From Planctomycetaceae bacterium (GTDB lineage: Bacteria > Planctomycetota > Planctomycetia > Pirellulales > Thermoguttaceae): a stretch of DNA of 37,073 nt. The number at the start of each line of letters is the position of its first letter. The stretch's first letter is position 1. The DNA lies in the NCBI GenBank assembly GCA_012719125.1, contig JAAYAY010000130.1:1-37073 (forward strand), in the 5' to 3' direction. The notes beneath the pieces are model-generated. The model was not told where the DNA came from. It saw nothing but the letters and a program-made list of their open reading frames with translations, and did not search any database. Position numbers and translations under genes: made by a program. Below, piece after piece: positions 8,922-16,913 of the stretch.

Positions 8922-10553
8922 CTATTCGGAAAGGGATTCGGCAACTTCCGTTCGGTAGGCAATCACCGCGGGCAGGTAGCCCACGATTGACGCCATGAAG
9001 ACCAGGCCGGGAATCAGGATCAACTCGGCAGCCTGGAACTGCAGAGCGTGGACCACCACACCCGTATGTTCCATGATCTGCGGTGCCAGCAAACCGATCA
9101 AGCTGTGCCCCAACACCAATCCGATAATGCCGCCGCCAAGAGAAAGCAAAATCGATTCCAACAGGATGATCGACATGACCGTCGTCCGCCGGGCACCGAG
9201 GGCCCGCATGACCGCGATCTCGTGGCGGCGTTCGCTCATCGAATTGTAGATACTGACCATCATGCCGATCCCAGCCACGATGACAATCATTACGGCAAAT
9301 ACCAACAACACCGCCTGGATGTTCCCGACGATTCCCTCGAGCAGGCGGGTGACCTCTTCCGCCGGCATAGCGGCCTGGGCATCTCCCTCCTGATTGATGA
9401 TTTTGGGCAGGGCCATGGCCCGGGCGATCTGTTTCTCGTTCGTCCGTACCAGGATCGCCGTCACCTGGCGTCCGTGATCGTGGCCGTGGTCGTGATCATG
9501 GTCGTGCCCCGCTTCGCCCTCAAAGGCATGGTTGTGACCGTCGCCCGCCCCGTGTTCGTGATCCGCTTCGTCGTCGCCCCCATTCTCTGCGTGGTCCGGG
9601 CCGTCCTCTCCGTCATGGGGATGGTTGTGTCCGGCGCCGGCTTCGTCAGCATGATCGTGCCCGTCGTCTGCCTGGTGATCCGGTTCCTCCTCCTTCGCCG
9701 CATGGTCGTGCTCGGCCTCATCGTGGCCGGGCACCACGTTCGCATCGGCATGGTCGGCACTGTCCGGTTTCTCCGCGCTGGCATTCTCTCCCGGAAGAAC
9801 GTCCAACGATTCGTCGTAGTGGCCGTGTTCGTGGATCTGCCAAAACCCTTCAATGTTAATGAACAAGGCCCGATCGTTGGCGGTGCCCGTCGGCCTAAGG
9901 ACCCCTACGACCTCGAATTCGTCGTGTTCTTCGCCCTGCTCGGCGTCGAAACCGTGAACCGGCCTGAACTTGTCGCCCACCTTCAGTCCGGTCTTTCGTG
10001 CCACGGTGGCGCCAACCACGCCGCCAAAATAGTCGCCCCAACCAAAGTTCTCCCCCTCGGAAAACAGGCCCTTGCTGTCAGCAAACTTGTCCTGTTCTCG
10101 CCGGCGTGCCTCTTCCCGTTCTTCGTCGGTTGCCAGTTCACTCAGGTCGTTATCGATCCTGCGACTGGGGAAGGGGATCTCGTCGAACATGTCGGGAGTC
10201 GTGCCGACCACCCGAAAGCCCTTGTAGTTCCCGCCCATGCAGCAGGGGACGGCCAACTCCACGTCCCCCGCGAACCGGCCCGACTCGAACTCCTTGTAGT
10301 ATTCGTAGGGAACTGTGCCGACCGGTTTCCCAATGTGGTAGACCGTGTTGAGTACCATTTCCAGCCGGCTGCCTTTGGCCCCAACGATCAGGTCGTAACC
10401 TTCGCCGCTCCGACGAAACGTGTGGGAAACGACGCCATGGATCACCATAACGCCCACCACCAAGGCAACGCCCAAACCGATCGAGAGGGCGGTCAAGCCC
10501 GAAGCCAGACGGCGATGCTGAACGCTGCGAAGCGCGATTTTCCAGAGATTCAT
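8922..10553 (-). CDS. FtsX/LolC-type ABC transporter permease with histidine-rich insertion
   Basis: A 543-residue membrane subunit of a MacB/LolCDE-type ABC transporter. One transmembrane helix (about 17-43) is followed by a large extracytoplasmic domain. Three more helices form the FtsX domain from about 400 onward, with the characteristic cytoplasmic motif SERRHEIAVMRALGARR. Residues 268-361 form a low-complexity insertion with 21 His plus many Asp and Glu, containing HDHDHDHGHDHG; it lies in the extracytoplasmic domain and looks like a zinc or other divalent-metal trap. I choose the ATG at 10551-10553 (GGTGA seven bases upstream) over a TTG seven codons earlier. The ATPase gene lies 73 bases upstream. 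Lipoprotein-release systems lack such a segment, so metal uptake is the more likely role. Fold and family are firm; the transported substrate is inferred. Confidence 0.9.
   Translation of the reverse strand: MNLWKIALRSVQHRRLASGLTALSIGLGVALVVGVMVIHGVVSHTFRRSGEGYDLIVGAKGSRLEMVLNTVYHIGKPVGTVPYEYYKEFESGRFAGDVELAVPCCMGGNYKGFRVVGTTPDMFDEIPFPSRRIDNDLSELATDEEREEARRREQDKFADSKGLFSEGENFGWGDYFGGVVGATVARKTGLKVGDKFRPVHGFDAEQGEEHDEFEVVGVLRPTGTANDRALFINIEGFWQIHEHGHYDESLDVLPGENASAEKPDSADHADANVVPGHDEAEHDHAAKEEEPDHQADDGHDHADEAGAGHNHPHDGEDGPDHAENGGDDEADHEHGAGDGHNHAFEGEAGHDHDHDHGHDHGRQVTAILVRTNEKQIARAMALPKIINQEGDAQAAMPAEEVTRLLEGIVGNIQAVLLVFAVMIVIVAGIGMMVSIYNSMSERRHEIAVMRALGARRTTVMSIILLESILLSLGGGIIGLVLGHSLIGLLAPQIMEHTGVVVHALQFQAAELILIPGLVFMASIVGYLPAVIAYRTEVAESLSE
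9471..9752 (-). other. Coding segment for the 94-residue His/Asp/Glu-rich insertion
   Basis: Within the permease gene, 94 codons encode 21 His and many Asp/Glu, with no Cys and a single Lys. On the DNA the region is a loose array of GATCGTG/CATGGTCGTG-like hexamer units, the kind of sequence that expands and contracts by slippage. His-rich stretches of this type occur in zinc transporters and zinc-binding chaperones. Confidence 0.9.
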
Positions 10554-10626
10554 TGCGATTTCACCGAGCAACAACGATTAGTCGATAGTGGTCACGGATG
10601 TCGGCGTTTTCTTGCGCCGCCTCAGG

Positions 10627-11304
10627 CTAGTCTCGGTTTGATACCAAGACGCGATTGATTTCTTCGAGCCGCTCGACCCGGTCGAACTGCTTGGCCACTT
10701 CCGGAGAATGGGTCACCAGCAACAGCGCCACATTCTCCTGCTGGCAGGCCCCGCGAAGCATGTCGATCACCTGCTGCTGGTTGCCCGAGTCGATATTGGC
10801 CGTGGGTTCGTCGGCCAAGAGGACCTTAGGCCGATTGGCCATGGCCCGGGCGACCGCCACGCGCTGCTGCTCTCCCACGGAGAGTTGAGCGGGCTTGTGG
10901 GTCAGGCGATGGCTCAGCCCGACCCGGTCCAGCAACATCAGGGCACGGTCGCGGTCGGCCCGTCCGTCGGCGAAGGCCATGCCGATCATCACGTTCTCCA
11001 GAGCCGAGAAGGCAGGCAGAAGGTTGAAAGTCTGGAAAACGTAACCGATCTTCGCCGCGCGAAACTGGTCGCGATCGGCTTCGGAAAGAACCGTCGTATC
11101 CCACCCGTCGATCACCACGCGTCCCGAATCCGGGCGGCTGATCCCGGCAATCACATGGAGCAGCGTGGTCTTTCCACAGCCGCTGTGGCCGACGATCACA
11201 ATCTGCTCGCCCGCTCCCGCCTGAAATTCCTCGATATCGAGCACATGGAGCGGCGTGCCGTCGGGTAGTGTAAAGGACTTCTTGACGTCACGGAGTTCTA
11301 GCAT
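10627..11304 (-). CDS. ABC transporter ATP-binding protein, LolD/MacB type
   Basis: A 225-residue ATPase subunit that powers the permease encoded at 8922-10553. Walker A is GHSGCGKTT at 39-47, the Q-loop is around VFQTFNLLPAFS (89-100), the signature LSVGEQQ at 141-147, and Walker B VLLADEPTAN at 161-170, with the switch histidine in LLVTHSPEV. Length and the LPAFSALENV stretch are those of the LolD/MacB (COG1136) class, which couples to FtsX-type permeases. It is the first gene of the ATPase-permease-DUF3299 set. The 308-base upstream gap shows no convincing AT-rich Zur palindrome. The family call is firm. Confidence 0.95.
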   Translation of the reverse strand: MLELRDVKKSFTLPDGTPLHVLDIEEFQAGAGEQIVIVGHSGCGKTTLLHVIAGISRPDSGRVVIDGWDTTVLSEADRDQFRAAKIGYVFQTFNLLPAFSALENVMIGMAFADGRADRDRALMLLDRVGLSHRLTHKPAQLSVGEQQRVAVARAMANRPKVLLADEPTANIDSGNQQQVIDMLRGACQQENVALLLVTHSPEVAKQFDRVERLEEINRVLVSNRD

Positions 11305-11612
11305 CGTAAGCAGCTACCTTGTCGGAAAGCCAGGAGGAATCCACCAGCACGGGGGCAACAAACACTCCCCGCTGGGTGTAGAAAAAGTGCCCCGCGGCGC
11401 GCAACGCGACCGTTCTTCTCCTGAACCAAGTACCTTACGCGGCGGAAAGGCCTCTGGTTCGTCGCCGCGGAGCGATCATTCCAGAATAGTCCGGGCTTGG
11501 CGAGAGAGACAGCCGGAACTGGACGAAAAAGGGATGTTCCCGGTTCCCAAGCCGGACGACTTGGGAACCAGGCGGAAACTCCCAACCGGGCCGGACCCCA
11601 GGGCACGCGAAC
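11305..11612. other. 308-base gap upstream of the ABC module
   Basis: The gap lies between the ATPase start and the stop of the isomerase gene, all on the minus strand. It should hold the promoter of the ABC module. A weak TTGCGC / 18 bases / TACACC pair is present on the minus strand around 11357-11386. The one clear structure is the palindrome at 11542-11569. No coding sequence is supported. Confidence 0.5.
11542..11569. repeat. Perfect 10-bp inverted repeat
   Basis: GGTTCCCAAG (11542-11551) and CTTGGGAACC (11560-11569) flank an 8-base loop, 44 bases beyond the isomerase stop. There is no T run on the minus strand after it, so an intrinsic terminator is doubtful. It may be a short palindromic repeat. 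Confidence 0.6.
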
Positions 11613-12464
11613 CTACCAGCGTTTGGCCACTTCCGACTTCATGAAGGCCAAGGCGTCGGCGGCAAGTTGCTCCTCGGTCTCGTACATCTTCCGCCATATT
11701 TTGGTGGCGGCCACAAGCTTCTCCAACGCCAGGCCGAAGGCCTCCACCACCATGATCCCGTCGTAGCCGATCTCCTTGAGCGTATCGAAGTTCTCCGGCC
11801 AGCGGACGTTCCCCTTGCCGGGCGTGCTCCGGTCGTTTTCGGAAATGTGGACGTGGACCAGGCAATCCTTCAAGGCCCGGATGGCATTGGGAATGTTCTT
11901 TTCCTCAATGTGGGCGTGGAACGTGTCGTACATCATGCCGCACGACGGATGATCGACCTCCTTGACGAACCGGGCACCGTCGGCCGCCGTGTTGAGGAAG
12001 TAGCACTCGAAGCGGTTGACGTACTCGAGCCCCAGGGTCACACCCACCTTGGCAGCATGCTCGGCGACTTCCCGCATGCCTTCCACGCCCCATTTCCACT
12101 CGTCCTCCGTCACCCCCTGACCGCTAAACTCGCCCAGGGCCGAGTGAAACGGCCCGGCCATGGTCTTGCAGCCCAGGGCGGCGCAGCAATCGAGGTTCCT
12201 CTTGTTCGCCTCGATTCCCGCCTTGCGAATGGCCGGGTCGGAGCTGATCATGTTCTCCGCCGGCCCCCGAATCGCCGTACCGGTCCGCACCAGGCCCAGT
12301 TCATCGAAACGCTTGTTCCACTTCTCGTAGTTGGCCATGTTGTCCAGATCGAAGACCGGGACCTCCACGACGTCGAAGCCGATCTCCTTCATCTTGTCCG
12401 CGTACGGCAAGGCCGCGTCGTTGAGCGTGTCGGTCCACATCAGCAAGTTGAATCCGAATTGCAT
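11613..12464 (-). CDS. D-psicose/D-tagatose 3-epimerase-like sugar isomerase (TIM barrel)
   Basis: A 283-residue cytoplasmic sugar phosphate isomerase/epimerase superfamily member (AP endonuclease 2-like TIM barrel). The metal ligands expected of ketose 3-epimerases are all present: E147 (LGLEYVN), D180 (MMYDTFH), H206 (VHVHISE) and E241 (VVEAFG). E153 and R212 sit where the substrate-contact residues should be. As I recall, the Agrobacterium enzyme has E150, D183, H209 and E244, an identical spacing shifted by three. That makes epimerisation of a ketohexose at C3 the likely activity, with Mn or Co as cofactor. The ATG at 12462-12464 opens the conserved strand. The gene follows the AcpH-like gene by 30 bases, so the two are probably cotranscribed. 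Substrate preference cannot be read from sequence. Confidence 0.88.
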   Translation of the reverse strand: MQFGFNLLMWTDTLNDAALPYADKMKEIGFDVVEVPVFDLDNMANYEKWNKRFDELGLVRTGTAIRGPAENMISSDPAIRKAGIEANKRNLDCCAALGCKTMAGPFHSALGEFSGQGVTEDEWKWGVEGMREVAEHAAKVGVTLGLEYVNRFECYFLNTAADGARFVKEVDHPSCGMMYDTFHAHIEEKNIPNAIRALKDCLVHVHISENDRSTPGKGNVRWPENFDTLKEIGYDGIMVVEAFGLALEKLVAATKIWRKMYETEEQLAADALAFMKSEVAKRW

Positions 12465-12494
12465 GTCCTTAGTCTCCCAAAAAAGTATCTGTGG

Positions 12495-13160
12495 TCAGAC
12501 GCCGTCCGTCGCCGGTATCCCCTCCAGCAACTCTTCCCGCCGGAACGCCACTTTGCGGCGTGCCTCGGGAAGGATGCGGCAGAATGTCTCCGGCAACCGG
12601 TTCAGCCCCACGCGGCCCATCACCTGGTTCAACCGTACGAACAGTCTCCCATCCTCGGCGTAGTCCGACAAGACACGGGTCGTGCGAAATCGCTCCAACA
12701 TCCACGCCAGACGCTCCGTCCGCCTGGGCGCCATGCGGTTCACCGCCTCCTCAATCACCGTGGCATCCACCTGGCCCAACACCTCGTAATAAGCGTCTAA
12801 CCGGTCCGGGTGCGCGTCGATCAGGGCGGCGTCCAACAGCAATTCGACCAGCAGGTGCCCCAGAAACGCCGGCCGAAACCCGGAGTCGGCCCCAAGCTCA
12901 TCCCGGGCCATCACCGTCAGTTCGATCGACAGCTCGGCAAATGCCCGCGTCTCGTGGAACCGGGCGTCGTCGCGCAGGTGCTGCAGCACACCGCCCGCGA
13001 CAGCCGCTATTTCGGGGCAATCGTCGTCCAGGAACGGCGCCACGTGCTTGCGCCTGATTCGCACCTTGCGATCGACCACCGTAAGCCAGTCGGGGATACC
13101 CGTGGCCGTGGCAAAATAGGGGTTATCCAGAAAGGGTAAGGCGTGGGCGAAGTAGTTCAT
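12495..13160 (-). CDS. AcpH-like protein (acyl carrier protein phosphodiesterase family)
   Basis: A 221-residue soluble protein starting MNYFAHALPFLDNPYFATATG. The start, a later LQHLRDDARFHETRAF segment, AFLGHLLVELLLDA and MAPRRTERLAWML line up by eye, in order, with MNFLAHLHLA, the HxxID/His segment, WDHFLSRHW and MASRRPRLDAL of E. coli AcpH (PF04336). AcpH removes phosphopantetheine from acyl carrier protein. Similarity is modest, so the activity is uncertain; a hypothetical planctomycete protein of the same fold is the alternative. I choose the ATG at 13158-13160 with GAGG just upstream rather than a GTG eight codons earlier. It precedes the isomerase gene by 30 bases. Confidence 0.55.
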   Translation of the reverse strand: MNYFAHALPFLDNPYFATATGIPDWLTVVDRKVRIRRKHVAPFLDDDCPEIAAVAGGVLQHLRDDARFHETRAFAELSIELTVMARDELGADSGFRPAFLGHLLVELLLDAALIDAHPDRLDAYYEVLGQVDATVIEEAVNRMAPRRTERLAWMLERFRTTRVLSDYAEDGRLFVRLNQVMGRVGLNRLPETFCRILPEARRKVAFRREELLEGIPATDGV

Positions 13161-13205
13161 GAGGCCTCGACGGTCACAATTCACGATCCTCAGGTAATGG
13201 AAGAA

Positions 13206-13234
13206 TGATCGTTGAGGTGTCCGGGCAAGTCAAC
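13206..13234 (-). promoter_or_regulatory. Candidate sigma70-type promoter for the AcpH-like/isomerase pair
   Basis: On the minus strand TTGACT (13234-13229), a 17-base spacer and GATCAT (13211-13206) lie about 45 bases before the ATG at 13160. The -35 matches consensus at 5/6 positions and the -10 at 4/6. Confidence 0.4.
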
Positions 13235-13360
13235 CGACGTTTCGCCATCCCCAACACAATGCACCACCCTACAGAGGGGTAGCCGCCACCTCTTCTCTCG
13301 GTCCATGATGGAAAGTCGGTCCTTCTCTCTCAGAAATCCCGCGTTCTCGGAGCCTTGGCC

Positions 13361-14875
13361 GTGTATCGCCGTCTACTGCTGTTGCCCCTGTGCCTGACAG
13401 TCGCCGTCTCCTTCTCCAGTCCCCTGTTCGCGGCCGAACCAGACTCTGCAACCGGGTCGGAACTCGGCAAGCTTCGTACCTGGACCGACGCTTCGGGCCA
13501 ATTCACCATCGAGGCGGCCATGGTCGCCTTTGCCGATGGCAAGGTCCAGTTGCAGCGCCCCGACGGATCGCATCTGGTCGTTGCCGTCGATCGGCTGAGC
13601 GACGCCGATCGCGACTACGTGGTTGCCGAGGTGGCACGGCGGCGACGCGCCGAACGACGACTCGAACCGAAGCCCCAACCCGAACCTAAGTCGGCGGCCC
13701 CGGAACCCGCACCCTCGACTGCGGCCGATTGGCCCGGCTGGCGCGGCCCCAATCGCGACGGCAAATCGCCCGATACAGGACTGATGAAGAGCTGGCCCGA
13801 AGGCGGACCACCGCTGCTGTGGCACGCCCGGGGAATCGGCTCCGGCTACTCATCCGTGGCCGTCGTCGACGGCAAGGTCTACGCCACGGGCAAGATCGAC
13901 GAACGGCTGGTCATCTCCGTCTTCGACGACGAGGGGAAACGCGTCACCCAGGTACCCCACGACATGGCCTGGACCAAGAACTACCCGGGTGGCCGATCGA
14001 CGCCGACGATCAACGAGGGGAACCTCTACCTTATCTCGGGCAACGGCTTGGTTGGGTGCTATGATACCAAGAGCATGCAGAAACGGTGGTCCGCCCATAT
14101 GAAAGACTTCGGCGGCAGCCCGCCCGAATGGGGCTATGCCGAGTCGGTGCTGATTCTCGGCGAAATGGCCGTCATCACGCCCGGCGGCGAGAAGTGCATT
14201 GTCGCTCTGAACAAGTCGACCGGCCGACCGATGTGGTCAAGCGGCGGATTCAAGGCCGCGGCGCAATACAGTTCCTGCATCGCCTTTGAGTTTGGCGGGG
14301 TACCGATCGTCGCGGCAGGAACCCACGGCGGGCTGGTCGGCGTCGACGCCCGAAACGGCCGGGCCCTCTTCAGCAACCCCTTCGCCAGCGGTAACACGGC
14401 CAGTTGCCCCACGCCCGCCGCCGCCGACGGCTACGTGTTCTGGGCGGTGGGATACGGCAAGGGGGGCATCTGCATGAAGCTCGAAGGCGGGCGGGGTCGC
14501 GTCGCCGCCCAGCAGGCTTGGACCACGAAAGACATGGTTTCCCACCACGGGGGCTACGTCATCCACGAAGGCCACATCTACGGCAACAACGACAATGGCT
14601 GGTCCTGCATCGAATTGGCCACCGGACAAACCGTCTGGCAGGAACGAGCGGTCGGGAAAGGTTCCGTCTGCTTTGCCGATGGAATGCTCTACCTCTTCGG
14701 AGAAAGAGGCGGGCGGGCGGGACTCGCAACCTGCTCGCCGTCGGGCCTGGAAATGCGCGGCGAGTTCCGCGTCGAAGGCGAAGGCACCAGTTGGGCCCAT
14801 CCCGTCGTCATCGGCGGCCGGCTCTACCTCCGCTACGACGACAATCTCTACTGCTTCAACGTCAGGGAGGAGTGA
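13361..14875 (+). CDS. Exported SHD1 plus PQQ-type beta-propeller protein
   Basis: A 504-residue protein with an N-terminal signal peptide (hydrophobic run RLLLLPLCLTVAV, cleavage near LFAAE). An SHD1-like domain follows at about 38-90 (RTWTDASGQFTIEAAMV then VDRLSDADRDYV), a small SH3-like unit characteristic of planctomycete secreted proteins. A basic and Pro-rich linker leads to a PQQ-binding-like beta-propeller from about 125, with WPGWRGPNRDGKSPDTG as its usual opening. These propellers probably bind ligand or partner proteins rather than act as quinone dehydrogenases, because no cofactor or calcium site is evident. The GTG at 13361 is preferred: CGGAG ends nine bases before it, and a TTG two codons earlier is less well placed. 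It is convergent with the GlcG-like gene. Confidence 0.85.
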   Translation: MYRRLLLLPLCLTVAVSFSSPLFAAEPDSATGSELGKLRTWTDASGQFTIEAAMVAFADGKVQLQRPDGSHLVVAVDRLSDADRDYVVAEVARRRRAERRLEPKPQPEPKSAAPEPAPSTAADWPGWRGPNRDGKSPDTGLMKSWPEGGPPLLWHARGIGSGYSSVAVVDGKVYATGKIDERLVISVFDDEGKRVTQVPHDMAWTKNYPGGRSTPTINEGNLYLISGNGLVGCYDTKSMQKRWSAHMKDFGGSPPEWGYAESVLILGEMAVITPGGEKCIVALNKSTGRPMWSSGGFKAAAQYSSCIAFEFGGVPIVAAGTHGGLVGVDARNGRALFSNPFASGNTASCPTPAAADGYVFWAVGYGKGGICMKLEGGRGRVAAQQAWTTKDMVSHHGGYVIHEGHIYGNNDNGWSCIELATGQTVWQERAVGKGSVCFADGMLYLFGERGGRAGLATCSPSGLEMRGEFRVEGEGTSWAHPVVIGGRLYLRYDDNLYCFNVREE

Positions 14876-14892
14876 ACGCTGCGACGTGGGGT

Positions 14893-14920
14893 GATGGAAC
14901 GGTGGAATGATGGAATACTG
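14893..14920. repeat. Three TGGAA units at 8-base spacing
   Basis: TGGAA occurs at 14895, 14903 and 14911 in the 115-base gap between the convergent PQQ and GlcG-like genes. It is a short degenerate tandem of no known role. Confidence 0.4.
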
Positions 14921-14990
14921 GGGTGCTGACACCGAGATCGTATCGCCAGTGCTCCTATTCCTTCTCGCAACGTTTCGTCATCGCACCTCG

Positions 14991-15395
14991 TCACCTCACC
15001 GCCTCGGCTCCAGCGACGGCCACCGCGTGATCGTCTTCGACGACGCTCCCCGAAACGCCGATCGCACCGATGACTTCGCCGGCACCGTTCTTGATGGGCA
15101 CTCCGCCCGGGAAGGTGATCAGGCCGCCGTTCGACACCTCGATCTGGTACAACGGCCCGCCCGGTTGGGAAAGTCCCCCGAGGTCACCCGTGTTCATGTC
15201 GAAGAAACGGGCCGTCCGGGCCTTCTTGATCGAGATGTCGATCGAACCGAGCCAGGCGCCGTCCATTCGTGCGAAGGCCTTGAGGTTCCCGCCGGCGTCG
15301 ACCACGGCGATGTTCATCTTCGTCTCAATAGCGATGGCTTTGCCAAGCGCGGCGGCAACAGCGTTCTGGGCCTGCTCCAGAGTGATGTCCGACAT
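14991..15395 (-). CDS. GlcG/HbpS-like heme-binding family protein
   Basis: A 134-residue single-domain protein of the GlcG/HbpS family (PF03928). It reads [13 protein letters not shown], then [28 protein letters not shown] and [10 protein letters not shown] in the order seen in the family. Members bind heme or are accessory proteins in glycolate or diol metabolism. There is no signal peptide. The ATG at 15393-15395 has AAGGAG eight bases upstream, which decides against the 34-codon longer frame. Its start is 197 bases from the divergent cupin gene, suggesting a shared control region. The family is firm, the role open. Confidence 0.88.
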   Translation of the reverse strand: MSDITLEQAQNAVAAALGKAIAIETKMNIAVVDAGGNLKAFARMDGAWLGSIDISIKKARTARFFDMNTGDLGGLSQPGGPLYQIEVSNGGLITFPGGVPIKNGAGEVIGAIGVSGSVVEDDHAVAVAGAEAVR

Positions 15396-15505
15396 GATTC
15401 GGGCTCCTTGGACTTCGATGAGACAACGAACGAGCACACGCGGGAAGATCGCCCGCCTTCGGTCACGCATCCTACGAAAACCGTGCCGCCGATTCAAGCC
15501 GCCAA

Positions 15506-15534
15506 TTGGCGTCCTCGCTCCGGGTCGTTACACT
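15506..15534 (+). promoter_or_regulatory. Candidate sigma70-type promoter for the cupin gene
   Basis: TTGGCG (15506-15511), a 17-base spacer and TACACT (15529-15534) lie 58 bases before the ATG at 15592, in the gap shared with the divergent GlcG-like gene. Confidence 0.4.
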
Positions 15535-15591
15535 ACGCCCATCGGACTCCCAGCGATTCAACATGACACTTTGGCTACGCGAGAAACTGCG

Positions 15592-15957
15592 ATGCCTCGT
15601 CTGATTGAGACCCCAACCATCGTCCGGGCAGCGGGCAACAAGCCCAAGCAGATCGAAGAATTCATCGGGCGGGTGAACTCGCAGACCGAGTGCCTGAGCA
15701 TCGCCCGCATGAGAAGCCCCAGCGGCTGGGTCGAACCGGGGCAGACTCCCGAGTTCGACGAGTACACGGTGGTGCTTCGCGGGATACTTCACGTGGAATC
15801 CCACGAGGGAGTCACCGAGGTCCGTGCCGGTCAGGCCGTCATCGCTCCGGCCGGCCAATGGACTCGCTACAGCACCCCCGATCCGGAAGGCGCCGAATAC
15901 ATCGCAGTTTGCCTACCGGCGTTTTCGCCGGGGACGGTGCATCGCGACGAGCAGTGA
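15592..15957 (+). CDS. Small single-domain cupin protein
   Basis: A 121-residue protein predicted to fold as one cupin barrel: PEFDEYTVVLRGILHVE (about 50-66) and the second motif around RAGQAVIAPAGQWTRYSTP (about 77-95). The usual metal-binding histidines of motif 1 are missing (FDEY in place of HxH), so a metal-dependent oxygenase role is unlikely; EutQ-like or sugar-binding cupins are closer in form. No Shine-Dalgarno sequence stands out before the ATG. Codon use is normal for the window. It is followed 41 bases later by the DUF1559 gene and may be cotranscribed with it. Confidence 0.8.
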   Translation: MPRLIETPTIVRAAGNKPKQIEEFIGRVNSQTECLSIARMRSPSGWVEPGQTPEFDEYTVVLRGILHVESHEGVTEVRAGQAVIAPAGQWTRYSTPDPEGAEYIAVCLPAFSPGTVHRDEQ

Positions 15958-15998
15958 TCAAGCACCACGTTTGAACGCGAAACGGGAAACGCGGATCG

Positions 15999-16913
15999 AT
16001 GACCGACCAACCGCAAACGGAACCTTCCCCACCGACCAACGAACCCTATCAGTTCGGCTTGCGATCGCTTCTCGCCTTGCCCCTGCTCATAGTTGTCTAC
16101 TTCGCCCTGGCCATTTGGGTGTTGGGGGGGTGCTTGGCTACAGCACTGACCATTCCGGCCGCGTTGCTGCTCCTTGGGTGCTACGATCCTGCGACGTGTA
16201 GGTACGCCAAACCGCTGCTGGGTGTTTACATGGTCCTTGCAGTCATCGTTCTGCTCCTTCTTCCTGCGTTCCCACCTTACGGGCGAGTCGTAGCCCGAAG
16301 AACCCAGTGTAGCAACAACCTGAAGCAGATTGCGGTCGGTCTTCTGAGTTACCACGATGCCTACGGCAGCTTCCCGCCCGCCTTCATCGCAGACGAGAAT
16401 GCCAAGCCCGTACACAGTTGGCGAGTGCTAATCCTGCCATTTGTGGAGCAGGATGCGCTTTACAGGAAATATGACCTCAGCGAACCGTGGGACAGCCCCA
16501 AGAATCGCTCTCTCGCTTCCATCGCCCTGCCGGTCTTCTGCTGCCCAGCCGATCCGCGCGGAGACACGACATATACCAGCTATGTCTTGATTACCGGAGA
16601 AGAAACCGGATGGATCGAAGGTAAGTGCCCACGCCTCGACGACGTCGTCGACAGTCCGTCGGAAACGATAATGCTCGCGGAAATCGCCAATTCGAACATC
16701 CACTGGATGGAACCACGAGACCTGACCTTGAGTCAGGCCATGCGCGGCATCAACGCCACGATTGGTGTCTGTATCTCCTCACACCACCCGAATGGCGCCA
16801 ACGTTGCCTGTGCCGACGGCAGCGTTCATTTCCTCCCCAATACTCTCCCCGCCTCGGAAATCCGGGCCCTCATTACCATCGCCGGCGGTGAACGAATCCA
16901 TCCCGGCTGGTAG
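15999..16913 (+). CDS. DUF1559 family protein with a three-helix membrane anchor
   Basis: A 304-residue protein whose C-terminal two thirds is a DUF1559 domain: TQCSNNLKQIAVGLLSYHDA, then FPPAF, SWRVLILPFVEQDALY, and near the end CADGSVHFLP and ALITIAGGE. These are the standard motifs of this large planctomycete-specific family. Classical members begin with a type IV pilin-like RxGFTLVELLVVIAIIG segment. This one instead has a hydrophilic start followed by three hydrophobic segments (about 24-45, 46-63, 74-92), so it is anchored as a polytopic membrane protein and not processed as a pseudopilin. The function of the family is unknown; DUF1559 proteins are suspected pilus- or surface-related. 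Confidence 0.88.
   Translation: MTDQPQTEPSPPTNEPYQFGLRSLLALPLLIVVYFALAIWVLGGCLATALTIPAALLLLGCYDPATCRYAKPLLGVYMVLAVIVLLLLPAFPPYGRVVARRTQCSNNLKQIAVGLLSYHDAYGSFPPAFIADENAKPVHSWRVLILPFVEQDALYRKYDLSEPWDSPKNRSLASIALPVFCCPADPRGDTTYTSYVLITGEETGWIEGKCPRLDDVVDSPSETIMLAEIANSNIHWMEPRDLTLSQAMRGINATIGVCISSHHPNGANVACADGSVHFLPNTLPASEIRALITIAGGERIHPGW

Noticed and set aside
9048-10658. 536-codon plus-strand frame with a long hydrophobic region
   Set aside because: It is antisense to the permease gene. Its hydrophobic stretch is simply the reverse reading of the His/Asp-rich codons, so it is not a membrane protein gene.
11305-11612. Search for a Zur operator upstream of the ABC module
   Set aside because: No AT-rich dyad of the Zur type is visible; the only palindrome (11542-11569) is GC-rich and about 240 bases from the start.
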